In this document: one piece after another, positions 1-12,298 of the stretch
Position numbering within the stretch: position 1 is the first letter of the stretch
Layout of the letters: each line of letters begins with the position of its first letter
NCBI GenBank assembly: GCA_905221605.1
Contig: CAJNDS010002256.1
Coordinates: 322,571 to 386,570, forward strand
From: Symbiodinium natans
Lineage: Eukaryota > Sar > Dinophyceae > Suessiales > Symbiodiniaceae
Length of the DNA: 64,000 nucleotides
Direction of reading: 5' to 3'
Program-made: the position numbers and the translations under genes
The notes under the pieces: model-generated
Told to the model about the DNA's origin: nothing
What the model saw: the letters and a program-made list of their open reading frames with translations, nothing else
Databases searched by the model: none

Positions 1-207
1 ATACTGCAACAAAGTCACTGACCTCGATGCCTCGTCGATTACTTGTGCAGCCTTGGTCCTTGACTTGTTTCCGCGGTCAGAAAGAGGGGTCTAGATCCTC
101 AGGGTCTTTTATCACTTTGAGCACAGAAAAGTCGGGTTTTTCCTTGTGATTTTGATGACACATCTTTTTGTGTTGTCTTTCTCCGTCTTGTCTTTGGCTT
201 GTTCGAC

Positions 208-287
208 ACCCTAAACCCTAAACCCTAAACCCTAAACCCTAAACCCTAAACCCTAAACCCTAAACCCTAAACCCTAAACCCTAAACT
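208..287 (-). repeat. Interstitial telomere-like tract, CCCTAAA orientation
   Basis: About eleven near-perfect CCCTAAA heptamers. The unit is the plant/dinoflagellate telomere repeat. Ordinary unique sequence lies on both sides, so this is an interstitial tract and not a chromosome end. Confidence 0.9.
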
Positions 288-3200
288 AAGGACCACTAAA
301 GCAAAGCTGCTGCCAGCCTTGAGAAGAACATCTCTTCCTACACAGCGCTACAAAATCCTCTAACTCTAAATCCATTTCAACACACGTGCGGTCAACCATG
401 TAAACGACCCTATGCTGCTCCACGCCAACTTTGCTGTGATCGTTGTGGAAGTGTCCATATCTGGTTTCTCGTATTGATACTGACCCTGAGGATCCAAACC
501 AAATGACGATACGCAGTCGCTGATGCCAATGGTAACGAGCACTGCTTGACAGGTCCCACGTTTGGCTGAAGGGCTGCGCTCACTAAGCCTCCAGCAGTGC
601 AAGGCTCCCATACTGCTCTGATTCTTTTGAGCTTGCTCAGCAGGCATCACCTGGTTGAGTCTGAGACTTGTGGCAATCGAGATGATAGGTGTAAGCGGCA
701 GCCACCTTTGCAAAGTCTGTGGATTTCAGAACTTGTCCTGGCAGGGTGCCGGGTGGCAGAGCTTGGAGGTCTTGCGGCAGCTAACTTTCACGGCGCGGAA
801 TTTGAGGCGCGAGGATTGTCCGGTTCCATGGCAGCAACTGCAGAGGGCAGCGTAAAATTTTGATGTTCCGCCGCTGTGCAGGGAGCTGAACCTCGGTGGT
901 GTGCAGATCGGGACGTGGCTGCCTTAGTGACTTCAGTGCCTATCACAGTGGCTCACCAGTTGTCGCGGGTTCCAGATGCTTGAGACGGCTTCATGTGCCC
1001 AGAAAGAAGTTCATGGGGCATTTGGCAGCTTTTCACCCACATGTTCCCGTATTAGCAATTCTTGGTATTGCTAGAATTACCTGATGGTGGCATTTGCTTT
1101 CTGCTTCCCAGCAACTGAAGCCAGAGAAAGTGCAACCTTCGCAGCTCCGAGCTTACCCAGGAAGCTCCAGCTGAAACTCTGCGAAGCAATAGGGGCGCAC
1201 CGCAATCTGCAGCTGGGGCCTTGGACGACTCACCGGACTTGTGCAGCATGCACGTTGTCGCTATCTGCGTGTGACCCAAGTGGAATCCGAAACATCATCA
1301 TCAGAGCTGCGATGAGCTGCGTCGCCCCAGGTTTGTTGGTTTATCTCGCTCCGGTCTGGGCGGCACCTGCCTGACAGAAGAGTGCCTAAGGCATCTTCTG
1401 AGCCGGGGATCTTGGTGAGAGATTGCGCCATGGGTCTGCCGGGGGTCTGCGGTGCGCCTTTGTGTCCAAGGCAGCAGAAGCAACAAAAAGCTGGACATCG
1501 GCTGGAATGTTTTCAACAAAAAGGACCTTGCGGCGTGATTCCCATGCTTCGTCGAGCCTGAAGCACTTGAATCAGAACTCGAGCTTGTTTCCAGTTGAAC
1601 GGGGGCAGGAGTTTCAAGTCATGGGCGATCACATTGCCGAGAACACCTGCTTGATGCACCTGCTGTTGGATAATTCTGCAGCATACATTGCCCAGGGCTG
1701 AGTTGGTCAACATCGGATCTGCTATGGTGGTAGCGCCGAACGAAAGCATACGCCAAGCAAGAGAACCGAAGCCCTTCGGCTGGAAACGGCCTAAACGGAG
1801 GTTGGCGAAGACACACCAATTTCAGAGCTGATCGAGAAGCTGGCGTTCAATTCTGCCTTGAGGCCCGGAAGTCTTCATGGGGTCCATTCACGATCAAATC
1901 AGAGGCTGAATCAAGCAAAGCCCCTGAAACTAATGGCCACCGAAGGGGGCAACAGAGCGCCAGAACTGATCCCCAAAACATACGGAGCACATATGCTCAT
2001 TCAGTTCGCGGGCCTCCGTGATCTCGTGAGGGAACTTTCCCAACTTTGGCCCACCATGCCTGTCCGGCTCTTCTCCATGTGTGCCTGAGTGGAGCACCCG
2101 GAATCCGCCCAGATTCTTAATCCTTCCCCCCTATCACTTGGAGCATTTTGGCAACCCTGATCCAGGAGCCTTTCGATTTGCACAAATCGCATCGACTCCC
2201 GTGCCGCTTTGGTTATCGAGGCGGCAATTAGGGCAAGTTTGAGTTTTCAGGTTTGCGTCGGGGATGTGTTGCTATGTGCTCGATTTGGGTGTCCCAGGCA
2301 AACGGCGGAATCTCGGGGTGGGCTCTTCTGGGATTTTTCTAGGGGTGGGCTCTGTGAAATGCCTTGCTTGTTACCTCCACTTTTGCCGGCAAGGGGATAT
2401 GTCTCATCTCTAGCTAGGAAGCTGGACGTGTCCATTCGAAATGCTCCACAAAGACGTCGACACATCAGACCCTCGCTACCATTGCAAAAGTTATCCCAAT
2501 TTCTTCCCTGGAGTGTCTCCGTGATTTGTGTTGACCTTGCGTTTCTTTGGGGACGCGCTTGCAGCCTTGGCATCTGTTCAAGGATACTGCATTTTTTGTG
2601 CAAGAACTTAAACTTGTTGAACCTTGGGGAGGGGGGATGAATGCTGAGGCAGACGGCAAGCACGGGTCACATGTCATATGAAGTCGCTTACCTGTAGTTT
2701 CTTTTTGCAAACTATGAGAGGATCTCTGGTATGCCCGATTCGCGACACGATTGGCGGCATTCATTGTTGAAAGCGTGGCAGGTTCCAACTCTTTATAGCG
2801 GACCTTGTATTGTTTGTCAACACTTCGTTGAATACATACATCATCCCAACCATTGTGTGGGACAGCTTCTGCCCGCCATTTTCATCGCGGCTTTACATCC
2901 TACACCTTGCAGCACCTGAGCGAGTAAGGACGCGCTATTTGCTGCTACTTGGTGGACATACCAAGTCACCATCCAATGAGCCGACAGCAGTTGGCACAGC
3001 AAGCCAAATAGATCCACACGACTTTTCCAAACAGCAGCTGTAACAATTCCATTCCATGCAGAAGCGACGTCAGTGCGGAAGACTCCCCAATGACTCCGAG
3101 CTTGATACCGTTCAGCTTGACTTGTCCAGCTGTTAGGGTCCATCTCTTTGATATTGGGGCGGGGAGGGGAACATTCAGTACGTATGCTAGTTTTGTGAAA

Positions 3201-3383
3201 TACTGGATTAGTTTCAATCCAATTCGCAACATGGTCAAGTAGCGACATGCTGGTTCCTGAACACGCTTTTTGAGATGCTGATTATAAAAAAAAGTTTTCT
3301 GGTCAACATCTCCCTGGATGGATGGATGCACGGATTGGCATCATTATTCAAGGTGCTTGCCCGCATCACCGTCCCTCCTGACC
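288..3383. other. Stretch without a supported gene
   Basis: No gene could be assembled here. Two short plus-strand stretches look mildly coding: around 1609-1701 (reads EFQVMGDHIAENTCLMHLLL and ends in TGA) and around 1807-1930 (reads TPISELIEKLAFNSALRP). Neither matches a family I recognise and neither has a partner exon that I can join in phase. Other open frames in this stretch look like chance. Confidence 0.5.
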
Positions 3384-3475
3384 ATGTCCCCCTTGGGAAT
3401 TATTTTTTGTTCATATAAAACCACCCAAGAGGATATTAAACATATTATTTTTATAAAGGTTCTAAGGGGAGTATA
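3384..3475 (+). repeat. Short inverted-repeat element, family 2 (CCCCCTT ends)
   Basis: AT-rich element whose left end reads TGTCCCCCTTGGGAATTATT and whose right end reads CTAAGGGGAGTATA, imperfect inverted repeats. Its interior motif CACCCAAGAGGATATTAAAC is shared with elements at 41061-41149 and 43782-43880. No coding capacity, so MITE-like. Confidence 0.65.
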
Positions 3476-3859
3476 TAGTAGCAGCTTGCAGCATCTAGCG
3501 GTGCCCTGCTTCCATGAACTGAACACCGCACTTCGTGACAGGACTCGCTGGAGGGCCACCCCATGCTTTCGCGGCTCTACTTGCGGAACAACCCACTGGG
3601 CATACATGGGCTGCCGCTCGGACGCTTCGAAACTTCAGCGTTTGCAGCAGAAGGTGTGCGGTCGTTCAGGCTCCGGAGTTCAAAGCTTGCCAAAGAGGCG
3701 AACTCCTTCGGCTTTATGTTCTTAGTGACTGTCGTGTCGCATGTGAGAGTTTGTGCAGTTCGACCTCTGAGGCGGAGCATCTTGCGCCTGCTCTGCCGGA
3801 AAGAGTCCAGCATGTCCCGCCTGGACATCGAAGGAGCTGTCATTTTCGTCCGAAGCACT

Positions 3860-3885
3860 GAGTTTGGGGTTTAGGGTTTCGGGTA
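3860..3885 (+). repeat. Short telomere-like tract, TTTAGGG orientation
   Basis: One to two TTTAGGG units with degenerate flanks. Confidence 0.5.
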
Positions 3886-4502
3886 TGCAAAAGAAAAGGG
3901 TTAGGGGTTAACCTGAGGATGTTTGGGGACGGGAAACTAATCCCTACACAAACCTGTCAAGGATGCAAGTCCGGGGACGAGAAGACCAAAAGCACGCAAG
4001 GATTTTCGCAGGTCCGCAGGGTGATGGGGGGGGGGGGGTTCGTTTGCACTGGGTTGGTATGGCACGTTGCAGCCAGCTTCAGTGATAGCTTCACTGGAAC
4101 AGCACAGGTGGAAACCAAAGGGGAGATAAAGGTATCAGATTTGCGTTCCAGCTCGAAAAAATAAATACTGCCGAGATCTGCTAAGAAAATCACATTTCCT
4201 GAAGATGCTCCTGTAACTTTTCCTGATTGGGTCGCCGTTTCGGAACCAAGAGGCCAAGCAGCTCAGAACAAAGCCTCACTGAAAGCTAAGACATGCTAAG
4301 ACCATCTGACATTCCCAGGTTTTCTCCTTCACCAACCCAGGGGGGAAGTACGTCCTGGACCTTGGAGTCCCCTATGATCGGAGTTTGTGCAGGATGCTTG
4401 GGATTCAAGGTGTTTAAACGCCAAGCTTACTTCCAGCACAAATCGCTGAGAAAGCCTAGGCATGTGCGTTATCTTAGTCCCGTTTATCTTGTCTTAGATC
4501 AG

Positions 4503-4715
4503 GATGCTGTACGAGACTGCCGAGCGGTTCAACCTGGAGCACGGCAAGGCTTTCGTCAACATCACCCACTCGAATCCACCATATCACCATCCAGTTCGCA
4601 TCTCAACTGCGCTTGTAGGTTGCATGGTTGCAGGAGTTTTCGGTTGGACGCCGCACTTGGCGTGGGTTGTCAACCGTTGGTTGGGCGCACCACCTCCAAT
4701 TCTTGCAGTCGGTTA
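4503..4715 (+). CDS. Unassigned candidate exon
   Basis: A plus-strand frame after a CAG at about 4500 reads MLYETAERFNLEHGKAFVNI and continues to NPPYHH, then a hydrophobic run (ALVGCMVAGVFGW) and a stop at 4713-4715. Amino-acid composition is protein-like and unlike the surrounding frames. No family recognised. The hydrophobic half could be intron read-through. No neighbouring exon could be joined, so gene membership is unknown. Confidence 0.3.
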
Positions 4716-4813
4716 GTTATCTGAGGAGACAGCATCGGCCAGTACAAGGTGCGAACCTGTTTGGGTCCCCGCCGCTCACTCCCCACCCGTAGGACTTCCG
4801 TGCTGGTTGCTTG

Positions 4814-4814
<1 letters not shown>

Positions 4815-4896
<82 letters not shown>

Positions 4897-4920
4897 CTAC
4901 TCCTACTCCTACTCCTACTC

Positions 4921-4991
<71 letters not shown>
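4815..4991 (+). repeat. (CTA)n microsatellite with a CTACTC interruption block
   Basis: About 177 bp of CTA triplets. In the centre (about 4892-4922) the unit alternates CTA and CTC. It is open in all frames, giving poly-Thr, poly-Leu, poly-Tyr and antisense poly-Ser; these are repeat artefacts, not genes. Confidence 0.95.
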
Positions 4992-4993
<2 letters not shown>

Positions 4994-5489
4994 CTGCTAT
5001 ACACTCTGGCACATTCAACAGCACGCGCCCTTTTATGCAATGTCGTTCTTGATGGAGTGGGTCATCGTGTGAGTGGACGACGTGCACTTCCATCATTAGG
5101 AAGATTAAGTGAGAGCGTGCCACGCTTTTTGTCAGGGTTTTAGCGTTTTCTCTACTCGACCGCTTTTCTCTACTCGACCACCCTCCGTGGGCCTGCTACC
5201 CCAAGCCTGGCTACGTGGGTTAGATTTGGGCACTTGGCAAGACAGGCCACTTCTCAGTAAAAATGCTCTTCCCAATGTGATCCCTCAGTTGACCCAGACA
5301 CCGTCAGCAAGGAGAAAGAAGAAAGAAGAAAGAAGCAGGTTCTGCTCAAACTAGCTCAGTATCCTTTTGATGTGTTGGGGCTGTTCCTGCAACTGAAGGC
5401 AACGTCCCCCGACCTGAAGGGGGCCTTGGGAGGGTGCTGTAGGTCAATGTACGTGGGTCACTGTAGGTCCTACATAGAGCCAGCCAGAA

Positions 5490-5722
5490 CAAACAAAATG
5501 CACATTGACAACGACGGCCAAACCCTGCTCTGCATACTGAACTCATTCTCGATTCTGAAGAAGGTTCGGCGAGAAGGGGTTCTGACCTTTACGTTCAACG
5601 TGGAGTCCGCTATCGGGGCAGCCTGGTCGAATGTGGCGGACGATGACTTCATCGGCTTTCTGAACAGTTCCTCTGGCAAGTTGGCAAAGAGTTTGCTCCC
5701 ATGGTTAGCTTTTAGGAACTAA
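5490..5722 (+). CDS. Unassigned candidate exon(s)
   Basis: A plus-strand frame reads KVRREGVLTFTFNVESAIGA and continues through DDDFIGFLNSSSGKLAKSLL to a stop just before a telomere-like tract. Composition looks coding and it is on the same strand as the gene starting at 6.6 kb, so it might be an upstream exon of that gene. I could not confirm a phase-consistent junction and recognise no domain. Confidence 0.3.
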
Positions 5723-5981
5723 ACCCTAAACCCTAAACCCAGCATTAGGAATTCAAAGGGTTAAAGTCGAGGATGCACAGCGAAGGTGGCCTGGATATGT
5801 TCTGAGAAGTAGGAACCTCGTGTTGAAGTGTTGCTTCGATGATGTTGCCCAGTTAAACCCTAAACCCTAAACCCCAAACCCCAAACCTGCCTTGTGCGAG
5901 AGTGAGCGACTAAACCCCGAACCCCAAACCCTAAACCCTAAACCCTAAACCCTAAACCCTAAACCCTAAACCCTAAACCAC
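5721..5981 (-). repeat. Cluster of three CCCTAAA tracts
   Basis: CCCTAAA tracts at about 5721-5739, 5862-5886 and 5922-5978, with degenerate CCCCAAA/CCCCGAA copies at their edges. They are separated by unique sequence, so they are separate tracts rather than one decayed array. Confidence 0.85.
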
Positions 5982-6623
5982 AATCTCCAGCAGGCCACTT
6001 GGCCATGATGCGCTTTGAACCTCACAAGCGAAAGCTGCGACCTCTACTTGCCAACTGGACGCTCAGAGCTGCGATTGGATAGTCTAGAGCATGCTGAGGA
6101 GTAGTGGGTGCCTCAGCACGTACTAGAACGGGCTAGAGTGCAGGAAGAGCGAGCGAGTGAGACTCGAGCGCAGGAGCATGAGGTGAGGAGAAGAAGACAG
6201 GAGACCATTTTGGCTGCAACCCATCATGGGTGGGAGGACAACCAAGCCTGCAAACGCTTCACCACCTGCCTCCGTCGATGCCTGATGCCTGTTCGGCACT
6301 TTGTATTTACAAATGCCCAAAAGGGGCGCACCATCGCAGGGGCTGGAGCGCAAGACCCGATGAAAGAAAGAGAGCACTGGTAGGAGGCTGCGTTCCGTAC
6401 CCAAGGGCCTCAATGGCGAGGCACCTGCCGGGCACGCGCCCCCGAAGACATAAAGAAAGGAGGAACAAAAGAAAGAAAACAAGAAAGAGAGGGAGAGGGA
6501 ATCAGGGAAGAGCTCTAGGACCTAGGACTAGGAAAGCATCGCGAGAGGAAGCTGACTTGAGGAAGCAAGCTTGTTGCTCCCACTGTCGCAAGGAAGGCAA
6601 TATCTGGAATGCATGCGGAGCAG

Positions 6624-8055
6624 GAGACTTTCCTGACAGCCCTGGCATCTGATTTCAACATGGAGGTCCCCTACTTGGAGTACATGGTCCAGGCCTGCCC
6701 TGAGGCAAGCAATGAGATCCTCTTCCGCCTCATCCCAAGCCTCAAGCGTGATGGCTGCTCAACCTTCCTTGCGATGTCGCTCTTTCCGCGGGTCGAAGAC
6801 CTTCTGGAGACCCAGTGGAGGATGGAGAGTTTTCTGCTCTTCAACCCGCAGAACCCGACGGGTCGGTATAAATTGAAGCTGGAAAGCAGCACCTTTGCTG
6901 GAAGTTTTGCCTTCTTAACTGCGTCTGGTGTCTCAGTCCTGGGTCACGGAAGTCAGTTGCTAAAGAAGATCGTGTTTGACCCTGTCGAAAGTGCCCAGGC
7001 ATGGACTTCGCTGTTGCGCAGCAGCTGCTCCTACTGGATCGTTGGGAGTCCGCATCTGGACTGAGTTCGGTCCTCCCCCATCTAGCAGCAACAGCCCTCT
7101 TGCCCATGCCTTGCCATCGCAAGAGCCAATGTCATGTCGTGGATCCATGCTACATATTACATACATACTGTGAAACGATGCCATGGCCATAGAACATCCT
7201 ATGCTTGACAGTAGGCAGTAGGTCGTGATCTCAGGTCGTGAACCGTCGTCACAATCGTGGGGATGTCTCGCAACGCGGCAACCGCTCCCAGCTGCGCAAT
7301 GAAGCTCAGCATGCAAAACGGCCTCTACAGGGTTTGGTGGTGTTTGCCACGTAACGCAATTGTAGGTTGATTTGCCCAGGAGCTTTATCAGGGTCGAGCG
7401 CTTCATCTCTCTGTGACTTGGACCAAATTCCCACTGTGCATGTGTCGCTGCATCATGCATGCGGAAATGAGGTGAAGCTTCTGACGGAGTGGGCCATGCC
7501 GGAGTTTGGCGAGTTTGAGTGTGACTACATCACGAGCCGCTTATCCCAAGTCTTGGCTACTCAACGTAGCCTCAGAAACTGCCTTCATGCCCCTTATGCT
7601 GGCTGTCTGTCACGGCTGATGGGCTTACTTCAGGCTGCAGTAGTGAAGTTTATGCAGGGTGTCAAAAGCACCCTCGTGCAACATTTGCGAGACTAGCCGC
7701 CCACCATGCTGATGCTTCCCTCTGTCTCTCCTGCTCGGCACATGCTTTAGGCAGTGTAGACTCGTGCAAATTTGGATGACTTAGATGTCCCAACAGAGAC
7801 CCGTCACACCCCGGTCAAGCGTCAAGCCGCGCGTGCTGTCCACACAGCCTTTGCCCAAGGCTACCATCCAAAGCAGGGTTCGAAACCCCTCAGCGACACC
7901 CTCTGGGAGGCTTTTCGGACTGATTGTGGCCGTACATACTAATTCCCAATGTTGGTTTGATGGGTGTTTTTCCTTCACAGGCTAAAGGATGTCACGTCTT
8001 CCAGAAGTTCAAGACGGAGGGCAGAGGGCAAAGAAAGACAGAACGAATGGGAAGA

Positions 8056-8116
<61 letters not shown>

Positions 8117-11100
8117 AAGAGAGATCCGGACGTGGCGCGCCATGAGCACGGAGGGGGAGCCCCCTCATGCCCTTCCAGAAGAAGAGATCCAACCCACCAG
8201 TTTACCCGGGCGGGACCTGCAGCGGCCATGCCGAAAGGAAGGAAGGGAGGGAGGAAGGGAGGGAGGAAGATTCTCTGAGGAATTTACTGCCGGATTCTCA
8301 CTGCTGCGGCATTCCAGCCAGATGCGGTGAGAGCACTCTTTGCCAGATTCTCAGGAGTTGTTTTGGGTGCAGTTCGGCAGGAGACCCAGCCAGAGCCAAA
8401 TTTCGCACGCCAGAGCAAACACCGCAGAAACACTCAAGGGCAGGTATCACCGCGTCAGTGCCCGAGGCTGGGGCTGCGTAAGAGCTCATAATCCTCGGGG
8501 AGCGGGTGAATCAGGCTTCTTCGCTTGCGAAGGCTCGAAGGTTTTAGGCCGCATGCATGCATGGCACAGACTAGGCAGGTCCGGAAGGTTGTGGTGAGGC
8601 ATGCTAGCGCTCTTTCCCTCGCAGTCGATCATGATGGCCATCTATGACTCGCCCTGCCGGCCGGAAGATCGGCTGAAGGTCTTGAAAATCATCTCGCACC
8701 AGATTTTTTTGAGCTGCTCGGGCGGCATGTCAAGGTTTCCCCCCTCCCTCCCCCCTGCACAGACCCTAAAGCCCTCAAACCCAAAAACCCTAAAACCCAA
8801 TGTTTGGGAGTGAGGCTCCCTGCACATTCGGCAGATGGTGGGCTTCTTCCGCAATGACGAGGATCGTGAAGAGGCGTTGGTGATGTTCTGGCCAAGGCCC
8901 CTGGCTTTGCTTTACTGTTTTTTGTGACCTTCTAGGGCACGTCGAAGGAGCCCTAAGCTAAAGATGTGCTTCAGACCAGGATCCCTCGTTCTCTCCCCCC
9001 TCCAGTCTCAAAAGCAAAACTAGTCTGGCCTTGCTGTCCAGGATCATCGACAAGTACAACGCGAAAGTCTTCAGAGTGCGATTCGAAAAGCGGGAGGATG
9101 TAGTGCGTCTTCAGGAGACTTTCATGTACTGTCTCAGCACGCCATGTGAGAGAATGTGAAAGGCTGGTCGAAACAAGCATGATAGTTGAAGCATTGCCCC
9201 TTGCTGACACAACCCTTTAGTGCCCATGCCCACATCCCGCAACATTTTTTCAATGGTGCACGTGCCGCCTACGTGACATCCCACCATCTTTGCTTGCATT
9301 TTGAGGAGCGACTGGGTTATATCACTTTCTTTCCGTACATGCAGCCCGAGCTACTCGAAGCCAAGAGAATCCTTTTGCACGCTTTGCACCTGCATAGTTG
9401 GTGTGTGGGGGGAGAAGTGTTGTGTCGTTCAGATTGCACGACCACTGTTCCCCTGTGATCCACAGATTGTTGCCCCAGGAATGCTGTCTTCAGACTGAAC
9501 ATGGCCATTTATGAACAGCGGGTTGCTGCATCCCTTTTCGTGCCTTTGCCGGCAATTTTTGAGGTGCACAAGTGTCACAATTGATCCTGGTATGTGCGCA
9601 TTCGGTAAACGCGGCTAAGGTGCAGCTGATGCTTCGGGAGATGCCCGGGAACATCAAGGAGAACTGGGCAGGAAGGCATGCTTTGGGGTGTAGTGTAGTG
9701 TAGTGCATGTTCCCGCTAGGCTGAGTTTAGCGAAGTGTGTTAGACTTTCGCAATGTCAAGCAGTCTTGTGGGTTAAAGCGCTAGAACAGCAAGAAGAAAC
9801 CAAGACTCAGACATGCTGCAGGCTGAGCAACGCATCTTAAAACATGCCCGCTCCCTCGAAGCAGTAGTTCAATCTGGAAGCCTAAGCCGCGAAAGCTTTT
9901 CTGAGAAGCGCCTTTCGGAAGGATCCCATGTACGAGAAGCCGGACGGCGGGGCGTGATGTCATGTTTTCTGTGGACCTGGCGCCGGTGGTGTTGGTGTTG
10001 GTGTTGGTGGTGGTGGTGGTGGTCGTAGTTCGTAGTTTGTAGTAGCAGTGGTACTAGTGGCCATGGTCGTAGTCGCTGTTGCATTTGTTGTAGGAGCAGC
10101 CGTAGCGGTAGCCGTGGTGGTAGTCGTGGCAATGCTGTAGCGGCATCGGTGGTGGTGGTGGTGGTGGTGGTGGTGGTGGTGGTAGTAGTACTACAACTAC
10201 ATGCAACACTAATACTAGAGTATGCCAGGATTGTCGTATTGTTTGGTGCCAGTTTCGAAGAACAACAGCGGCTGGGCATGCGCATTTTGTTGCATTTGCT
10301 TCTGGAATAGGTCTGCTTCTTCGCCACCATGGTTCAAGCCCCATGCTTTTTGTATGCCCTGAATACAGAACACCCCGGTATTTACGAGAGGACGAAAACG
10401 CCGTTTCGACCAAGGTCCATGTCAACCAATTTATACCTCAAAGGTCTGTTGTACATCCAGTCACCATAAGGGACTGAAAAGCAAAACCCCGAGACGCTGA
10501 ACTTCAAACACACACCCAAAGCAGCGCAAGCTCAAGCCGAAAAACGCAAAGCGCATGACAGAGTGTTCGCAATATGGGTGGACGTTCATAACCCCACCCG
10601 CCCAACATCCCTCATGAGCTCGGATGCGGCAAACAGCATATCTTCAGCATTTTGAGTGTTATGGTATTCATCTTTGAATCAGACAACGCTGCTTCGACAA
10701 AGGTCGGCTGTATGTAAATAGACTTGTCTCAAAATGCTTAAGACTCAATGAATCGCCGCCAGAGCAAAGGCATCTGCAAGTCCAGGCATCTCAAAAACAG
10801 GGGGCGCTGCCCCCCCCAAAGTCTGAGTCTGTGCACACAAGGCTTGAAGCAAGTAATGAGTTTGTTGCCCACGGACACGTCTGGGGTTACTCTGAAAGGA
10901 GGGTGATGGTTGAAAGCTGCAAGCGAGACCTGGCTGGGTTGCTGTTGGCTTGGGATGATGCAACAACGCGTCTGCTCCGGCGCGCCAGATCTGAAGCCTG
11001 AAGATGGATGCAGGGGCAGGGCATGACTTAATGATTAAGGGCCCCTGGCCCTGCCTTACTGTCCAAAGAGAGGCCTGCCAACCACTCCAAACCTGCAAAT

Positions 11101-11250
11101 TGATTTAAAAACCTCAACCCCCCCAAAACCCAAAGATTAAACACCGGAAATTCTGAATGGCACTCGTAACGTTGGAATTTGCAGGCACGCTGGACAACCT
11201 GACCATGGGCGTGCCAAGGTCCTGGGCCGAGCTGGAGCCCCGTGGGCTTC
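6624..11250 (+). CDS. Dinoflagellate family protein, DUF4476-like, at least 12 exons
   Basis: I recognise the conserved order of a large, functionally uncharacterised dinoflagellate protein family, from memory. Exons joined in phase: 6624-6888 (FNPQNPTGRYKLKLES), 6999-7051 (DFAVAQQLLLLDRWE), 7235-7336 (SQRGNRSQLRNEAQ), 7472-about 7540 (EWAMPEFGEFECDY), 8625-8721 (RLKVLKIISHQIFL), 8815-8896 (HIRQMVGFFRNDEDREEA), 9042-9114 (KVFRVRFEKREDVVRLQ), 9306-9349 (RLGYITFFPYMQPE), 9479-9551 (LNMAIYEQRVAASLFV), 9626-9667 (REMPGNIKENW), 11185-about 11250 (LTMGVPRSWAEL). The QMVGFF to VVRLQ part corresponds to the DUF4476-like segment. Missing pieces: the N-terminus, one or more exons between 7540 and 8625, and one between 9667 and 11185. 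Most donors are GC (6889, 7052, 8722, 8897, 9350, 9552, 9668), one is GT (7337) and one appears to be GA (9115). No in-frame stop interrupts the joined exons. The molecular function is unknown. Confidence 0.72.
8057..8124 (+). repeat. (GA)n microsatellite
   Basis: Nearly pure GA dinucleotides with a few A or G insertions. Open in several frames on both strands, which creates spurious Arg/Glu and Ser/Leu reading frames. Confidence 0.95.
8232..8272 (+). repeat. (GGAA/GGGA)n purine tract
   Basis: Alternating GGAA and GGGA tetramers, all purine on the plus strand. Confidence 0.85.
8763..8802 (-). repeat. Degenerate telomere-like tract inside a 93-bp intron
   Basis: ACCCTAAA units with degenerate copies fill much of the intron 8722-8814 of the DUF4476-like gene. 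Confidence 0.6.
9668..11184. other. Long intronic stretch with GGT repeats
   Basis: Between the GNIKENW exon and the GVPRSW exon. It holds GGT triplet tracts at about 9976-10024 and 10147-10190. The family order predicts one more small exon here, not found. Confidence 0.45.
9976..10190 (+). repeat. Two (GGT)n microsatellite tracts with degenerate sequence between
   Basis: Tracts at 9976-10024 (mixed GGT/GTT) and 10147-10182 (pure GGT). The stretch between is a decayed GTA/GGT-rich sequence, suggesting one originally longer array. Confidence 0.85.
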
Positions 11251-11814
11251 GGCTTTGTTAGCACGGGTGCGATACACTGATATGCCAAGTTGGGATGTTC
11301 ACCCCTTATTGAAACAGCTCGTTAATGGAGATTAGAATAGGGGGTACCGTTGTCCCTATTAAGGCATTAAGGACTAGCTAGTTCAATCGCACGTCGGTAT
11401 CTACTCAATATCTATTCATGGGATGGTGGCTATACCAGAAACGCCTGCAGACGACACGGCATGTCAAAAGTTCATTGTTGAAGTTTTGCTGCAACACCCC
11501 GGCTCAAACAGATGAATCGGGCCTGTGGCAAGTACGGCCGGCTGGGGTGCCTTGGTTTCCTTTTGTTGGCGGCCCTTTGCAGCTTGTGGGGTCGGATGGG
11601 CTCGGATAGGTAACAGGGGGCTTATGAAACGCAGCCCGCTACTTGGCTGACACTAGGCTGCCCAGGTGCAATTCACACGTAGGCGAACTCACCTAGGATT
11701 GTCGACATTCAGCACCCATCCCACACCCTTCCGGAGGGCAAGCCGGGGAGCTTGCTAGAGCTCATGGTATCACAGAAACCTGCATTTCCCGACGGCTGGA
11801 GTTGAAGTGTCCAG

Positions 11815-12298
11815 AGAGCGCCAGTCGTTGAAGCAGCTCGTAGGCATGTATCGCCCTGCCAAGGCCTTGCATCCGGCCATGTTCAGCACGGAATGCTGCT
11901 GCCACGCCGAAGGCAACGAGGTGGTAGAGGTTGTCTGGAGTGACAATCCCGCCTTCTTCCGCAGGGCAGAGAGGAGCTCCTACAAACCTCTCTATGGAGC
12001 CGTCGGCAATCTTGACGAAACTCCACCCTCGCCTCCATCCGAACTGACAGCCCCTGTGGCGCCTCTACAGCCGATGGAAGCCAGAAGGTCGCCACCCTCC
12101 AGGCCGCAGCGCTCGCTGGTGGTGCCTGCCTTTGAGGAGGAGGAAGCTCCGCTTCGACCACCGGAGCCTTCGCAGCCTGCAACTCCTGCCGTGGCGAGGT
12201 CGCACGGTGGCAGCCCCAAAGAAGAAAGCAGAGACTCCTGGCTGACAAGTGTGCTTTCTACGGTGCCCTCCCCCCCCTCCCCCTTTCCCTTGTACTGA
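11815..12298 (+). CDS. Candidate terminal exon, Pro/Glu/Ser-rich
   Basis: A long plus-strand frame after CCAG at 11811-11814 reads RQSLKQLVGMYRPAKALHPA, then EVVEVVWSDNPAFFRRAE, then a low-complexity Pro/Ser/Glu region, and stops with TGA at 12296-12298 after WLTSVLSTV. Because it follows the GVPRSW exon on the same strand, it may be the C-terminal exon of the DUF4476-like gene. It could instead begin the PDZ gene. The junction phase could not be fixed. The proline-rich tail suggests a disordered region. Confidence 0.4.

Larger units (their letters stand above)
7541..8624. other. Intronic stretch of the DUF4476-like gene
   Basis: An exon linking CDYITSR to the AIYDSP exon is expected here from the family order but was not identified. 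A mildly coding-looking frame at 7786-7925 could be part of it. A GA and a GGGA microsatellite occupy 8057-8272. Confidence 0.4.

Noticed and set aside
208-287. Chromosome end
   Set aside because: The telomere-like tract is short and is followed and preceded by unique sequence. Dozens of similar tracts occur inside genes.
4749-5143. Overlapping long frames on both strands encoding poly-Thr, poly-Leu, poly-Tyr or poly-Ser
   Set aside because: They are translations of the CTA microsatellite and are open in every frame.
7924-8330. Several Arg/Glu-rich frames on the plus strand and Ser/Leu-rich frames on the minus strand
   Set aside because: Products of the GA and GGGA repeats.
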